DNA of 64,000 nucleotides from Acidobacteriota bacterium (lineage in GTDB: Bacteria; Acidobacteriota; Blastocatellia; Pyrinomonadales; Pyrinomonadaceae), in NCBI GenBank assembly GCA_020199835.1, contig JAIVJV010000009.1, positions 806,001-870,000 on the forward strand, given 5' to 3'. Numbering within the stretch: the stretch's first letter is position 1; each line of letters starts with the position of its first letter. The notes below the pieces were generated by a model. That model saw only the letters and a program-made list of their open reading frames with translations, searched no databases and had not been told where the DNA came from. This document shows, one piece after another, positions 8,750 through 18,148 of the stretch. Both the position numbers and the translations under genes were made by a program.

Positions 8750-9463
8750 ATGAAACGATTACTTCCCTTCATCATCATTCTCATCGTCCTCGCGGTCGCA
8801 GTTGGCTCCGCGTGGTACGCGACGCGGACAACGCCCGGTTCGACTACGGTCGTGAATCAACCGTCTCCAGCATCGCCGAATCAACCAGCCTCAACTGCGC
8901 GACCCGCGCCGCTGGTGGGTCTTCCCGGCGCCGAACCGGCACACACACTCGGAGCAGCGAATGCGCCGGCGCATATCGAAGAGTTTGGTGATTTTCAGTG
9001 CCCGCCGTGCGGCATGTTGCATCCGATACTCGAAAAGATGCACGAGGAGTTTGGCGACAAGCTGCGCGTAACGTTCCGTGAGTATCCGCTTCCGGGCCAC
9101 AACCATGCCGTCGCTGCCGCTTCAGCCGCAGAAGCAGCCGGGATGCAAAAGAAGTTTTGGGAAATGCACGCGCACATTTACGAGCATCAGGCGGACTGGA
9201 AAAACCGCTACGACGTGGCCCCGATCTTCGAAGGCTATGCGAAACAGATCGGCCTCGACGTCGAACGCTGGAAACGCGACCTGTCGAGCGAGCAGGTCGC
9301 GCAACGAATTTTCCTCGACAGCAGGCGCGGTCAATCGATGGGCGTGAAAGGCACGCCGACTGCTTTTCTCAACGGCCGCGAAGTGCCGTTTGAAACGTTA
9401 ATGGCGCCGGACAAATTGCGAGCTGTAATTCAAAATGAGATCAATGCCAGCGGATCGCGGTAA
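8750..9463 (+). CDS. Membrane-anchored DsbA-like thiol oxidoreductase
   Basis: 237 residues from the ATG at 8750. An N-terminal TM anchor (about 5-24) is followed by a Ser/Pro/Thr-rich spacer (about 25-60) and a DsbA-type thioredoxin domain. The redox motif is CPPC at residues 84-87, and the cis-Pro loop appears as [11 protein letters not shown] near 200. It should act in the periplasm, oxidising thiols or isomerising disulfides. The stop codon overlaps the ATG of the next gene, a VKOR-family protein, by one base; that partner would reoxidise it using quinone. Confidence 0.9.
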   Translation: MKRLLPFIIILIVLAVAVGSAWYATRTTPGSTTVVNQPSPASPNQPASTARPAPLVGLPGAEPAHTLGAANAPAHIEEFGDFQCPPCGMLHPILEKMHEEFGDKLRVTFREYPLPGHNHAVAAASAAEAAGMQKKFWEMHAHIYEHQADWKNRYDVAPIFEGYAKQIGLDVERWKRDLSSEQVAQRIFLDSRRGQSMGVKGTPTAFLNGREVPFETLMAPDKLRAVIQNEINASGSR

Positions 9464-9876
9464 TGAAGCTTTATGTCACCGCCGCGCTCGTTTCGCTGAT
9501 AGGTTTAGCCGATTCCATCTACCTCACAGTTGAACACGTAACAGGTCGAAGTGTTCGCTGCACGATCGTGGCGGGCTGTTCGGAAGTGTTGAGCAGCCAG
9601 TATGCGGTTGTGGCGGGCGTGCCTTTGGCGCTGATTGGCGCGGCCGCGTATTTCAGTGTTTTCAGTCTCGCGACACTCGCCACGTTTGGTTATCGCGCCG
9701 CAGCCATATTACTCACCGTTCTCGTTCTCACGATGTTCCTCGTTAGTCTGTGGCTCATCTATCTCCAGGCTTTCGTGATTCACGCGTTCTGCCAGTTTTG
9801 TCTGCTGTCGGCCGCCGTCACCACTGCGCTCACGGTGATCGTGCTGTTTGCTCGCCGAGCCGCTCGCCTTTCTTAA
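9463..9876 (+). CDS. Vitamin K epoxide reductase (VKOR) family protein
   Basis: 137 residues with four TM helices. The loop cysteine pair is in CTIVAGC (residues 27-33), followed by the conserved Ser/VLSSQYA segment, and the membrane active site is the CXXC motif FCQFC (about 109-113). Bacterial VKOR homologues replace DsbB: they pass electrons from DsbA to quinone in the inner membrane. Coupling to the DsbA-like gene by a TAATG overlap supports that pairing. Confidence 0.92.
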   Translation: MKLYVTAALVSLIGLADSIYLTVEHVTGRSVRCTIVAGCSEVLSSQYAVVAGVPLALIGAAAYFSVFSLATLATFGYRAAAILLTVLVLTMFLVSLWLIYLQAFVIHAFCQFCLLSAAVTTALTVIVLFARRAARLS

Positions 9877-9913
9877 ACCATCGGTTCCTGGTGTAACCTG
9901 TCGCTAAAACACT

Positions 9914-10348
9914 ATGGCTAAAATTATGGAACAACCGTCCGTTTCCGATGTCTTTCGTCGCGCGCAGGCTTTGCGGCGCGAACATCCTGACTGGTCTTTA
10001 GCTCAGCTCAAGAACCAGTTGGTCCAACTATATTCGGGAGCAGCTTTTCCGCCGCTGCACACCCTGACGATTCCCGAGCAGGATGCGCGCGCACCGGAAG
10101 AAGACTGGACCGCAGGATTGCCGATCGTGCGTCGCGGCATTCAGTTTCAGGACTGGAAAGAAGTCATGGATGGCATCCTGCTCAGTCTCGAACAGACGGA
10201 AAATTACGAACGCGAACGCGGCGCTGAAGGCGATCGCGACGAGTGGCACGATCGGGAAGTCGGCATCAGTGAAGCGACGGCAAAAGGCGTTGGCAAATGG
10301 ATGCCGGAAGAACTGGTTGCGCTTGCGGAACGGGAGGCGAAGAAGTGA
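9914..10348 (+). CDS. Conserved-looking hypothetical protein, 144 residues
   Basis: Not recognised. Soluble and acidic, with no signal peptide or TM segment. The N-terminal third is helical (FRRAQALRREHPDWSLAQLKNQL), then a proline-rich stretch, a central IQFQDWKEVMDGILLSLEQ helix and a charged Glu/Arg-rich C-terminus. Its stop overlaps the GTG of the sulfite-oxidase-like gene by four bases, so it is translated with it; a role linked to that enzyme is only a guess from position. Confidence 0.65.
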   Translation: MAKIMEQPSVSDVFRRAQALRREHPDWSLAQLKNQLVQLYSGAAFPPLHTLTIPEQDARAPEEDWTAGLPIVRRGIQFQDWKEVMDGILLSLEQTENYERERGAEGDRDEWHDREVGISEATAKGVGKWMPEELVALAEREAKK

Positions 10349-11028
10349 GTTTTCTCGACAAGATGTTCGTCGACCCGAACTACCAAACGGACGAGCCGCG
10401 CAATCCGCAAGAGATCGAAGACTCCGAAGTCATCATTAGTCCTGACACGCGGCGCGAGAAGCGTTTGCCGCCCGGACAGTCGCGGACGAAGAAGTGGCCG
10501 GTGCTCGATGCGCACGGCACGCCCGAGGTTGATCTCGCGACGTGGTCATTTGAAGTCGAAGGACTTGTCGAGCATCCGATGACGTGGTCGCTGGACGAGT
10601 TTATGCAACTCCCGGCAGTGCGTGTTTATGCTGATTTTCATTGCGTGACACGCTGGTCGAGATTGGACAACGTTTGGAGCGGCGTTTCGACGCGCGACAT
10701 CGCCAAGCTCGCCGGCATCAAGCCGGAAGCGAAATTCGTTTTGGCGCTTGCTTACGATTACGGTTGGACCACGAACGTTCCGATCGAGTATTTCCTGAAA
10801 GAAGATTCGCTCTTTGCCTGGGCGCACGACGGAGCGCCAATCCCGCCCGAGCATGGTGGGCCAGTGCGTTTGATCATCCCGCAACTCTACGCGTGGAAAT
10901 CGGCGAAGTGGGTGAAGGGCGTGCGTTTCCTGCAAGAAGACCACGCAGGTTTTTGGGAACAAGGCGGTTATCACATGCGCGGCGTTCCGTGGGGACCTGG
11001 CGACGGCGAAAGATTCAGGTGGTCGTGA
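10345..11028 (+). CDS. Sulfite-oxidase-like molybdopterin oxidoreductase
   Basis: 227 residues from the GTG at 10345 (GTGA overlap). It contains the sulfite oxidase fold's Moco-binding core: the LPPGQS/ TFEVEGLV segment, the molybdenum-ligand Cys in DFHCVTRWS (near residue 97), and the GGPVRLIIPQLYAWKSAKWV block. It is a stand-alone catalytic domain without a haem or dimerisation domain and without a Tat signal, so it is probably cytoplasmic, unlike the exported MsrP (YedY). The substrate is unknown. It is coupled at both ends by four-base overlaps, to the unknown protein upstream and the Nudix-MBL fusion downstream. Confidence 0.87.
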   Translation: MSFLDKMFVDPNYQTDEPRNPQEIEDSEVIISPDTRREKRLPPGQSRTKKWPVLDAHGTPEVDLATWSFEVEGLVEHPMTWSLDEFMQLPAVRVYADFHCVTRWSRLDNVWSGVSTRDIAKLAGIKPEAKFVLALAYDYGWTTNVPIEYFLKEDSLFAWAHDGAPIPPEHGGPVRLIIPQLYAWKSAKWVKGVRFLQEDHAGFWEQGGYHMRGVPWGPGDGERFRWS

Positions 11029-12527
11029 GCGCAGTTCCCAAAGACGCGGCGGCGATAATTCTTCTCCGGCAGAACACCGATCCGCACAATCCGGAAGTTT
11101 TCTGGGTCAAGCGCAGTGACCAACTCGCTTTTCTCGGTGGCTTTCATGCGTTTCCCGGCGGGCAGATCGACGCGACTGACGCGGAGGCTGACGTCAGAAA
11201 CTCTGCTGATGCGGCGACCGCCGCAATGATCAGCGGGGCCGCGCGCGAACTGTTTGAAGAGTTGGGCGTACTCGTGGTGCAAGGCGGCGACGCAATGACG
11301 AAAGGCCAGCGCGCGTCGCTGCTCGACGATCTCGAATCGGGCCGGATGTCCTGGCCCGCGTTGTTGAAACACTACGAACTGTATCTCGACGCAAACGACT
11401 TCACGTTTGTCGGACGTTGGGTAACGCCGCCGTTTAATGCGCGCCGGTTCGATACGTGGTTTTTCCTCGTTAACTGTCCACCAAAACAGGAACCGTATCT
11501 AACGGCCGGTGAACTGCAAGCCGGCGAATGGATCACTGCGAGCGATGCGTATGAGCGCTGGATGCGCGATCAGGTCGTCGCCGTACCGCCGACCTTGCAC
11601 GCCCTACGCACACTTGCGAATGGTGTCAGTCCGGATCTGGTTGACCGGTTTCTGTCGCTCAATCACGCGCATGGCGAAATCGCACGTCGGATCACGTTTC
11701 GTCCTAATTACATCTGCTTTCCGGTGCGCACGCCAACGCGTCCGCCCGCGACCCACACCTGTTGCTATCTGATTCACACGACGCAGGAGATCATCGTCGT
11801 GGATCCGGGTTCGCCTTACGAAGACGAGCAGCAGGCGTTGGCCGATTGCATTGATGACATGATCGCCGAGGGCCGGCGCGTGCGCGAGATCATCATCACG
11901 CACCTGCATCCTGATCACGTCGGTGGCGTGAACGCGTTGAAAGCGCATCTCGCTGGAAATGTTCCCGTGGCGGCGCACCGGGAAACTGCCGCGGCGTTGA
12001 ACGACGTTCATGTGGATCGTTTCATTGGAGACGGCGACGTCATCGTGCTCGAAGGCGAGCCGCCGGTTCGATTAGTTGCGTTGCACACGCCGGGACACGC
12101 GCGTGGTCATCTTTGTTTTCACGACCCGGATCGTGGCGCGTTGTTGACCGGTGACAACATCGTCGGCGTTGGCTCCGTGCTGATCGATCCGCCGCAAGGC
12201 AACATGCGCGACTATCTCAACTCGCTCGAACGCATGCGCGCCCTACCGAACCTGTCGGTGCTTTTCGGTGGTCACGGACCCGCGGTCGCGGCGCCGTACC
12301 GAAAGATCGATGAGTACATCTCCCACCGGCTCGAGCGCGAACGGAATATCCTCGAAGCGGTGCGAGAGGGCGCAACAGATCCGAAACAAATTGTTGCGAA
12401 GGTTTACACCGACGTCTCTCCTAAAGCATATTCAATGGCCGAACGAGCAGTTCTTGCGCATTTGGAGAAGCTGCGTGACGATGGCGCCGTTATCACGGAT
12501 AACGACGGATTGTGGCTGCCCGGCTGA
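11025..12527 (+). CDS. Nudix hydrolase-MBL (LACTB2-like) fusion protein
   Basis: 500 residues from the GTG at 11025 (another in-frame GTG is at 11019). Residues about 1-200 form a Nudix-like domain: FPGGQID at the box start and ARELFEELGVLV as the REXXEE part, with an insertion between them as in NUDT19-type proteins. Residues about 225-430 are an MBL domain with THLHPDHVGG and the HTPGHARGHLCF and GDNIVG segments. Residues about 440-500 look like the LACTB2 winged-helix domain (VSPKAYSMAERAVLAHLEKL). The combination suggests hydrolysis of CoA or nucleotide derivatives plus RNA or thioester cleavage, but no substrate can be read from the sequence. Confidence 0.85.
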   Translation: MSAVPKDAAAIILLRQNTDPHNPEVFWVKRSDQLAFLGGFHAFPGGQIDATDAEADVRNSADAATAAMISGAARELFEELGVLVVQGGDAMTKGQRASLLDDLESGRMSWPALLKHYELYLDANDFTFVGRWVTPPFNARRFDTWFFLVNCPPKQEPYLTAGELQAGEWITASDAYERWMRDQVVAVPPTLHALRTLANGVSPDLVDRFLSLNHAHGEIARRITFRPNYICFPVRTPTRPPATHTCCYLIHTTQEIIVVDPGSPYEDEQQALADCIDDMIAEGRRVREIIITHLHPDHVGGVNALKAHLAGNVPVAAHRETAAALNDVHVDRFIGDGDVIVLEGEPPVRLVALHTPGHARGHLCFHDPDRGALLTGDNIVGVGSVLIDPPQGNMRDYLNSLERMRALPNLSVLFGGHGPAVAAPYRKIDEYISHRLERERNILEAVREGATDPKQIVAKVYTDVSPKAYSMAERAVLAHLEKLRDDGAVITDNDGLWLPG

Positions 12528-12541
12528 CAGATTCAAACAAC

Positions 12542-14011
12542 ATGGATTACCCAGGGACCCTTCGCGAACTCAAGGAGTTCAGGTATCAAAGCCGTTCGGT
12601 CAAAGACGAACTGCGCGACAATCTGATCAAGAAACTACGTGCGGGCGAAAAACTGTTTCCCGGCATCGTCGGTTACGACGACACAGTCATTCCGCAGCTC
12701 ATCAACGCCATTCTGTCGCGTCACAACATCATCCTGCTCGGACTCCGCGGCCAGGCCAAGAGCCGCATCATTCGCCAGCTAACTGATCTCCTGGACGAGC
12801 GGCTTCCGATCATCGGCGGCTCTGAAGTTAACGACGATCCGTTTCATCCGATCTCCGCTTTCGGCCGCCACATGCTCGCCGAACACGGCGACCTGACGCG
12901 CATCGACTGGATCGATCGCGACGCACGCTTCGTTGAAAAGCTCGCCACTCCGGATGTGACGGTGGCCGACATCATCGGCGACGTCGATCCGATCAAAGCC
13001 GCCAAAGGCGGTCACTTGCTGAGTGATGAGCTGACGATTCACTACGGACTGCTGCCACGCGCAAATCGCGGCATCTTTGCGATTAACGAACTGCCGGATC
13101 TCGCGGGCAAGATCCAGGTCGGTCTTTTCAACATCATGCAGGAAGGCGACGTCCAGATTAAGGGTTATCCCGTGCGTCTGCCGCTGGACGTGATGCTGGT
13201 CTTCTCGGCCAACCCGGAAGACTACACTGCGCGCGGCAAGATCATCACGCCGCTCAAAGACCGCATCGGCACCGAGATCATGACGCACTATCCAAAAGAG
13301 CTGCCCGTCGCGATTGAAATCACGCGGCAGGAAGCATGGACCAATCGCGTCGCCGATCGAGACGGCGTGGTGGTGCCGGAGTTTATTCGTGAAGTCGTCG
13401 AACAGATCGCGTTTGAAGCGCGCGAAGACAGTCACGTTGACAAGCATTCCGGCGTTTCCCAGCGCATGCCGATCACGGTGATGGAATCAGTGGTTTCGAA
13501 TGCCGAGCGGCGTTCTTTGCTGACCGGCGACGAGCCGATCGTCCCGCGTGTGGCTGATATTTACGCGGCGATTCCCTCGATGACGGGCAAGATGGAACTC
13601 GAGTACGAAGGCGAACAACTGGGCGCGCATCGCATCGCGCGGGATCTAATCAAGCGTGCCGCCGGCGAGATCTTCGAAGGCTACTTTGTCGGCATCGACT
13701 TCTCACGCACCGTGCAGTGGTTTGACGAAGGAAACAAACTCCTGCTCACCGACACTGCTTCAGCCGACGAGTGCAAAACCTTGCTCGACGCCATACCGGA
13801 ACTCTGGGAAACAGCGTCGATCCCGTTTGACTTCAAATCCTCAGACACGGGGAAACTCGTTGCCGCCTGCGAACTCGTGCTCGAAGGTCTGTACGCCGAA
13901 AACAAAATCAGCCGCAACGAAGAGGGCACTTACACTGCCGTAACCAAAGCCCGCAAAGATCGTCGCGGTATGATCTACGACGATCTCACCGAAACAGGAA
14001 AATACAGTTGA
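12542..14011 (+). CDS. MoxR/magnesium-chelatase-like AAA+ ATPase
   Basis: 489 residues from the ATG at 12542. The Walker A loop is GLRGQAKS (67-74), the sensor/Walker B region is in GIFAINELPDL, and the FSANPEDYTARGKIITPLKDRI segment carries the sensor-1 Asn and arginine-finger region of the MoxR/chelatase group. A long C-terminal extension (about 330-489) is less conserved. Such ATPases work with vWA partners as metal-insertion or protein-remodelling machines. The next gene, overlapping by four bases, is a vWA protein, so the two form a chelatase-type pair. Confidence 0.88.
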   Translation: MDYPGTLRELKEFRYQSRSVKDELRDNLIKKLRAGEKLFPGIVGYDDTVIPQLINAILSRHNIILLGLRGQAKSRIIRQLTDLLDERLPIIGGSEVNDDPFHPISAFGRHMLAEHGDLTRIDWIDRDARFVEKLATPDVTVADIIGDVDPIKAAKGGHLLSDELTIHYGLLPRANRGIFAINELPDLAGKIQVGLFNIMQEGDVQIKGYPVRLPLDVMLVFSANPEDYTARGKIITPLKDRIGTEIMTHYPKELPVAIEITRQEAWTNRVADRDGVVVPEFIREVVEQIAFEAREDSHVDKHSGVSQRMPITVMESVVSNAERRSLLTGDEPIVPRVADIYAAIPSMTGKMELEYEGEQLGAHRIARDLIKRAAGEIFEGYFVGIDFSRTVQWFDEGNKLLLTDTASADECKTLLDAIPELWETASIPFDFKSSDTGKLVAACELVLEGLYAENKISRNEEGTYTAVTKARKDRRGMIYDDLTETGKYS

Positions 14012-15318
14012 AGTTTACGCGTTACTCGAAATTCAAGGGCTTCGACGTGTCGTCTATCAATCTCGGCGAGTTGATGGACAGCATGTCTGATGCACTGCTC
14101 GATTCGGGTTACGATGACGACTACTTCTGGACTCGCGAACGACGCCAAACCGACACATCGCTCGACGCGCTTCGGCGCGCGCTGCTTCAGGCCTTGATGA
14201 ACCAGAACCTGGTTACCGAGCAGCAGGTAAAAGAGATGCTTGCCGAGAACGAAGGCAAGTTTCGTGGTTCGTTGCTCGAACAGTTGTTGAATCAACTCAT
14301 CGAACGATTAGTTGAAGAGGGTTACTTGACGCTGCACGAAGAGCAAACTCAACCGCAGCAACAGCAACAACAGCACGGCGCCGGGCAAGGTGAGTTTTCT
14401 GAACCGCTGCCGCGAGAAGTGCGCTTTGAAGTCACCGAGAAGGGGCTCGATTTTCTGGGTTACAAAACGCTGCGCAACCTGCTGGGAAGTTTCGGCAAAA
14501 GCCCTTCGGGCCGCCACGACACGGTTTATCTTTCGACCGGTGTAGAAGCCGCGGCCGCGAGCAAACGTTACGAGTTTGGCGACACGATCAATCTCGACGT
14601 CAACACCACGCTGCTCTCGGCCATTCAGCGTGATGGTCTGCAAGTTCCGCTCAACCTCGAATACCAGGATCTCTACGTTCACCAGTGCGACTATCAATCC
14701 TCGTGCGCAACCATCGTGATGCTCGACTGTTCACACTCGATGATTCTTTACGGCGAAGATCGTTTTACGCCGGCGAAGAAAGTGGCGCTCGCGATGTCGC
14801 ACCTGATCCGCACACAGTATCCCGGTGATTCGCTCAAGGTCGTGCTTTTTCACGATGGCGCCGAGGAGTTGCCGCTCGCGAAGCTCGCGACCACGCGCGT
14901 CGGTCCTTATCACACCAACACCGCCGAGGGCTTGCGTCTCGCGCGCCGTTTGCTTCAGGCGCAACGCAAAGAGATGAAGCAGATCGTGATGGTTACCGAC
15001 GGCAAGCCGACCGCGTGCTTTGTGGGACAGGGCCTTGATACCACTCGTGCCGGCAACAACGGCGAGCGCCGCCTCTACAAGAATTCCATGGGCGGCGACC
15101 CGCTCGTAATGTCAGAGACCTTCAAGGAAGTACAAGCCTGTCGCAAAGCCGGTATAATGATTAACACGTTTATGCTGGCGAGCGATTATTATCTCGTCGA
15201 GTTTGTAAAGCAGATGACCGCGATGACCAACGGCAAGGCGTATTTTGCCAACCCGGGAAATCTGTCGCAGTTTGTATTGATAGACTTCCTGCGCCGGCGG
15301 ACTCGTCGGGTCAAATAG
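14008..15318 (+). CDS. von Willebrand factor A domain protein, partner of the AAA+ ATPase
   Basis: 436 residues from a TTG in a TTGA overlap with the AAA+ gene; no better start is near. The N-terminal half is helical with a Gln-rich linker ([12 protein letters not shown], about 112-123). The C-terminal vWA domain has the MIDAS motif DCSHS (D240 onwards), the second Thr ([14 protein letters not shown] region) and VMVTDGKPT as the third MIDAS element. Together with the preceding ATPase this is the BchI/BchD- or MoxR/CoxE-type arrangement. The client protein is not identifiable. Confidence 0.87.
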   Translation: MKFTRYSKFKGFDVSSINLGELMDSMSDALLDSGYDDDYFWTRERRQTDTSLDALRRALLQALMNQNLVTEQQVKEMLAENEGKFRGSLLEQLLNQLIERLVEEGYLTLHEEQTQPQQQQQQHGAGQGEFSEPLPREVRFEVTEKGLDFLGYKTLRNLLGSFGKSPSGRHDTVYLSTGVEAAAASKRYEFGDTINLDVNTTLLSAIQRDGLQVPLNLEYQDLYVHQCDYQSSCATIVMLDCSHSMILYGEDRFTPAKKVALAMSHLIRTQYPGDSLKVVLFHDGAEELPLAKLATTRVGPYHTNTAEGLRLARRLLQAQRKEMKQIVMVTDGKPTACFVGQGLDTTRAGNNGERRLYKNSMGGDPLVMSETFKEVQACRKAGIMINTFMLASDYYLVEFVKQMTAMTNGKAYFANPGNLSQFVLIDFLRRRTRRVK

Positions 15319-15352
15319 TTTTCCAAATACAACCCCGCAGTCATAACTCTCC

Positions 15353-18145
15353 ATGCGTGAGTTGAACCGAGCCCGGAATTCTCAAGACAAGCGATCGCGC
15401 CGCAATCGCGCGCTCCTGCCTTACCTGATTCTGCTGGTGGGTCTCTGTTTCACTTTCATCGTTTATTACTACTTTTCCAAACTCACGTTCGAGCAGGACC
15501 AGAGCCGGTTTCAAAAGACGGTCCAGGAACTTCAGGATCGAACAAAACTCAAGATCGATATGTCGGTCGCTTTGCTGCGCGCGACGACGGGACTCTTTGC
15601 CGCCAGCGACGAAGTTGATCGCGGCGAGTTCGAACGGTTCGTGCAGCAGTTTGACTTGCAGAAAAACTATCCCGGTATTCAGGGTATCGGCTTCTCGCGC
15701 AGCTTTACTCCGCAGCAAAAAGACGCGTTGGTCCAGTCGATGCGCGCGCAGGGAATGTCTGACTTTCGCGTGTTTCCGGAAGGAGTGCGGGACGAGTACA
15801 CGGCGATCGTTTATCTACAGCCGGAAGCAAATCGAAACAAAGTCGCTATCGGCTACGACATGTACGCGGATCCGGTACGCCGTGAGGCAATGCAGAGAGC
15901 TCGGGATATGGCCGCGCCGGCAGCGTCGGGAAAAGTGAAGCTCGTCCAGGAGCCGAAGGATCAGGCCCAGCAGTGGGGGTTTTTGATCTACACGCCTGTC
16001 TACCAAAACGGCGCCCCGATTGACACGGAGGAGCAAAGACGGCGAGCGCTTGTCGGTTACGTTTACAGCCCGTATCGCATCGACGATTTTCTCGAGCCAA
16101 TCACGACCGCAAAAACTTACGACGTTGGTCTTCAAGTCTTCGATGGTCGCGAAGCTGAAGAGAATTATTTCTATGGCGATCGCGCCGATCCGCCGCCCAG
16201 TGACGGTCAATTTATTTTTACAGAAACAATTCCGGTCTGGGGCCGCCTGTGGACCATGCGATACGCGATCAAGCCTTCGTTCGAACGCGGCTCGAGCCGT
16301 CCGTTGCTCAAGTACACGATCATTACGGGCGTATTGCTTAGCTTGCTCTTCTTTTTCGTGACGCGGGCTGAGGTGCGTGCGCGCACGCGCGCTGAAGAGT
16401 CGGCGGATGACGTCAAAAAGTCGGAGACCGCGATTAGCGATGCGAATCAACGCGCGCTGCTGGAATACGAACGGCTGCTCGAACGGATCTCGAATCTCTC
16501 GCAAGTGCTGGGAACCGCGCGCGAGTTGAGCACGATTTTTCGCGGCCTGCGCGAGTTTACCGCCGTGTCGGTACCGTGTGACGGTTTCTTTGTGTCGCTT
16601 TACGATCCGGTGCGTGATGTTCGCACCGCGTGTTACGGCTGGGGCGACGGCGAAGAAGTTGACGTTTCACAACTGCCGCCGATGCCGGTGACGGAGCGTG
16701 GTCCAAACAGTCGTGCGGTCAGAACCGGAGAAGTAATTATTACGAGCGATTACATGCGCGCCACGAGCGGCAATCTCGCGGTGATTGTTGGGCCGGATAA
16801 CGGTCTGCGGCCGGAGTCTTCGCTGGTAGTGCCGATGGCCGTGATGGGACGCATCATCGGAACGATTGAAGTGCAGAGTTATCAGCCGAACGTTTACCTG
16901 CCGGAGCACGTCACGGCAATGAGCATGGCCGCGAACCTCACAGCGGTGGCGATTGAAAACGTGCGTCTCTTGAAACTGGAACGCAGTGCGCGCGAAGCCG
17001 CTGAAGAATCGAATCGTCTCAAAGATGAGTTTCTCGCCACCGTATCGCACGAGCTGCGCACACCCCTCACGGCGATTCTCGGTTGGGCGCGATTGCTTGA
17101 AGACGGCACGCTCGACCCGGAGATGCAGCGGCAGGCGATAGATACCATCTGGCGTAACGCAAAAGCGCAGGCACAGATCGTTGACGACATACTCGACGTT
17201 TCGCGCATTATCACCGGCAACCTTTACATCGATCTTCATCCAATCGAAGTCACGCCCGTGGTCCAGAATGCGATCAACGTCGTGCGTCCGACGGCTGAAG
17301 CAAAAGGAATCCGCATCGACATACAGATCGATCCCGCTCCGGCGATGGTCTCAGGCGATGCGAATCGGCTACAGCAAGTGATCTGGAACATGTTGTCAAA
17401 CGCGGTGAAGTTCACGAGCAGCGGCGGGCGCGTGCTCGTGAAAATGTCGCAAGCGAACCGCGCCGTTGAGATCAGCGTAACAGACACCGGCCAGGGCATC
17501 GCGCGTGAGTTTCTGCCTTACGTTTTCGATCGTTTCAGCCAGGCCGACAGCACGACGACGCGTCATCACGGCGGCCTCGGTCTGGGGCTCGCGATTGCGC
17601 GCCACCTCGTCGAGATACACGGCGGCACCATTCGCGCACAAAGTCGCGGTGAAGGCGAGGGGGCGACGTTTACGATCACGTTGCCGCTCTTTGATTCAGC
17701 GGCGAAGAGTGCGGAGTCGGGGACGGCTACTGGAAAGCGCGCGCAACGCGCTCCGCAGTTACTTTCAGGCCTGAACGTTCTGTTGGTTGACGACGATTCC
17801 GACACGTTAAACCTGATGGCGACCGCATTGAAGAGAAGACAAGCGAACGTCACTGCGGTATCTTCCGCAGGAGAGGCCATTCAGGCGATTCGCGAAAAAC
17901 GCCCGGACGTGCTGGTGTCGGATATCGCGATGCCCGGTGAAGACGGGTACGGGCTGATTGAAAAAGTGCGATCGCTTGATAATGAGGAAGCGCAAAACAT
18001 TCCGGCCGTCGCCATCACGGCTTACGCCAAAGATGAGGACCGCGCCCGGGCACTGTCTTCCGGTTTTCAGATCTTCGTCGCGAAGCCAATAGAGCTGGGG
18101 GAACTGGTTTCTGTCGTGGCGCGCGCGGCGCGTAGAGATTTCTAA
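15353..18145 (+). CDS. CHASE-GAF hybrid sensor histidine kinase with C-terminal receiver
   Basis: 930 residues. TM1 (about 22-42), a periplasmic CHASE domain (about 75-300; GIQGIGFSR and AIGYDMYADPVRREAM), TM2 (about 322-340), coiled linker, GAF domain (about 380-540), HisKA with phospho-accepting H566 in VSHELRTPL, HATPase_c with the N box NRLQQVIWNMLSNAVKF and G boxes GQGIA and GGLGLGLAI, and a receiver domain whose phosphorylation site is D857 in SDIAMPGEDG. CHASE domains bind small extracellular ligands. No DNA-binding response regulator is adjacent, so phosphotransfer probably goes to a distant partner. It starts 35 bases after the vWA gene. Confidence 0.95.
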   Translation: MRELNRARNSQDKRSRRNRALLPYLILLVGLCFTFIVYYYFSKLTFEQDQSRFQKTVQELQDRTKLKIDMSVALLRATTGLFAASDEVDRGEFERFVQQFDLQKNYPGIQGIGFSRSFTPQQKDALVQSMRAQGMSDFRVFPEGVRDEYTAIVYLQPEANRNKVAIGYDMYADPVRREAMQRARDMAAPAASGKVKLVQEPKDQAQQWGFLIYTPVYQNGAPIDTEEQRRRALVGYVYSPYRIDDFLEPITTAKTYDVGLQVFDGREAEENYFYGDRADPPPSDGQFIFTETIPVWGRLWTMRYAIKPSFERGSSRPLLKYTIITGVLLSLLFFFVTRAEVRARTRAEESADDVKKSETAISDANQRALLEYERLLERISNLSQVLGTARELSTIFRGLREFTAVSVPCDGFFVSLYDPVRDVRTACYGWGDGEEVDVSQLPPMPVTERGPNSRAVRTGEVIITSDYMRATSGNLAVIVGPDNGLRPESSLVVPMAVMGRIIGTIEVQSYQPNVYLPEHVTAMSMAANLTAVAIENVRLLKLERSAREAAEESNRLKDEFLATVSHELRTPLTAILGWARLLEDGTLDPEMQRQAIDTIWRNAKAQAQIVDDILDVSRIITGNLYIDLHPIEVTPVVQNAINVVRPTAEAKGIRIDIQIDPAPAMVSGDANRLQQVIWNMLSNAVKFTSSGGRVLVKMSQANRAVEISVTDTGQGIAREFLPYVFDRFSQADSTTTRHHGGLGLGLAIARHLVEIHGGTIRAQSRGEGEGATFTITLPLFDSAAKSAESGTATGKRAQRAPQLLSGLNVLLVDDDSDTLNLMATALKRRQANVTAVSSAGEAIQAIREKRPDVLVSDIAMPGEDGYGLIEKVRSLDNEEAQNIPAVAITAYAKDEDRARALSSGFQIFVAKPIELGELVSVVARAARRDF

Positions 18146-18148
18146 GGT

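Noticed and set aside
10641..11024. N-terminal extension of the Nudix-MBL ORF
   Set aside because: It lies within the sulfite-oxidase-like gene in another frame and is Arg-rich; homology starts at the GTG near 11025.
15815..16504. 229-codon minus-strand ORF
   Set aside because: Antisense to the CHASE region of the hybrid kinase.
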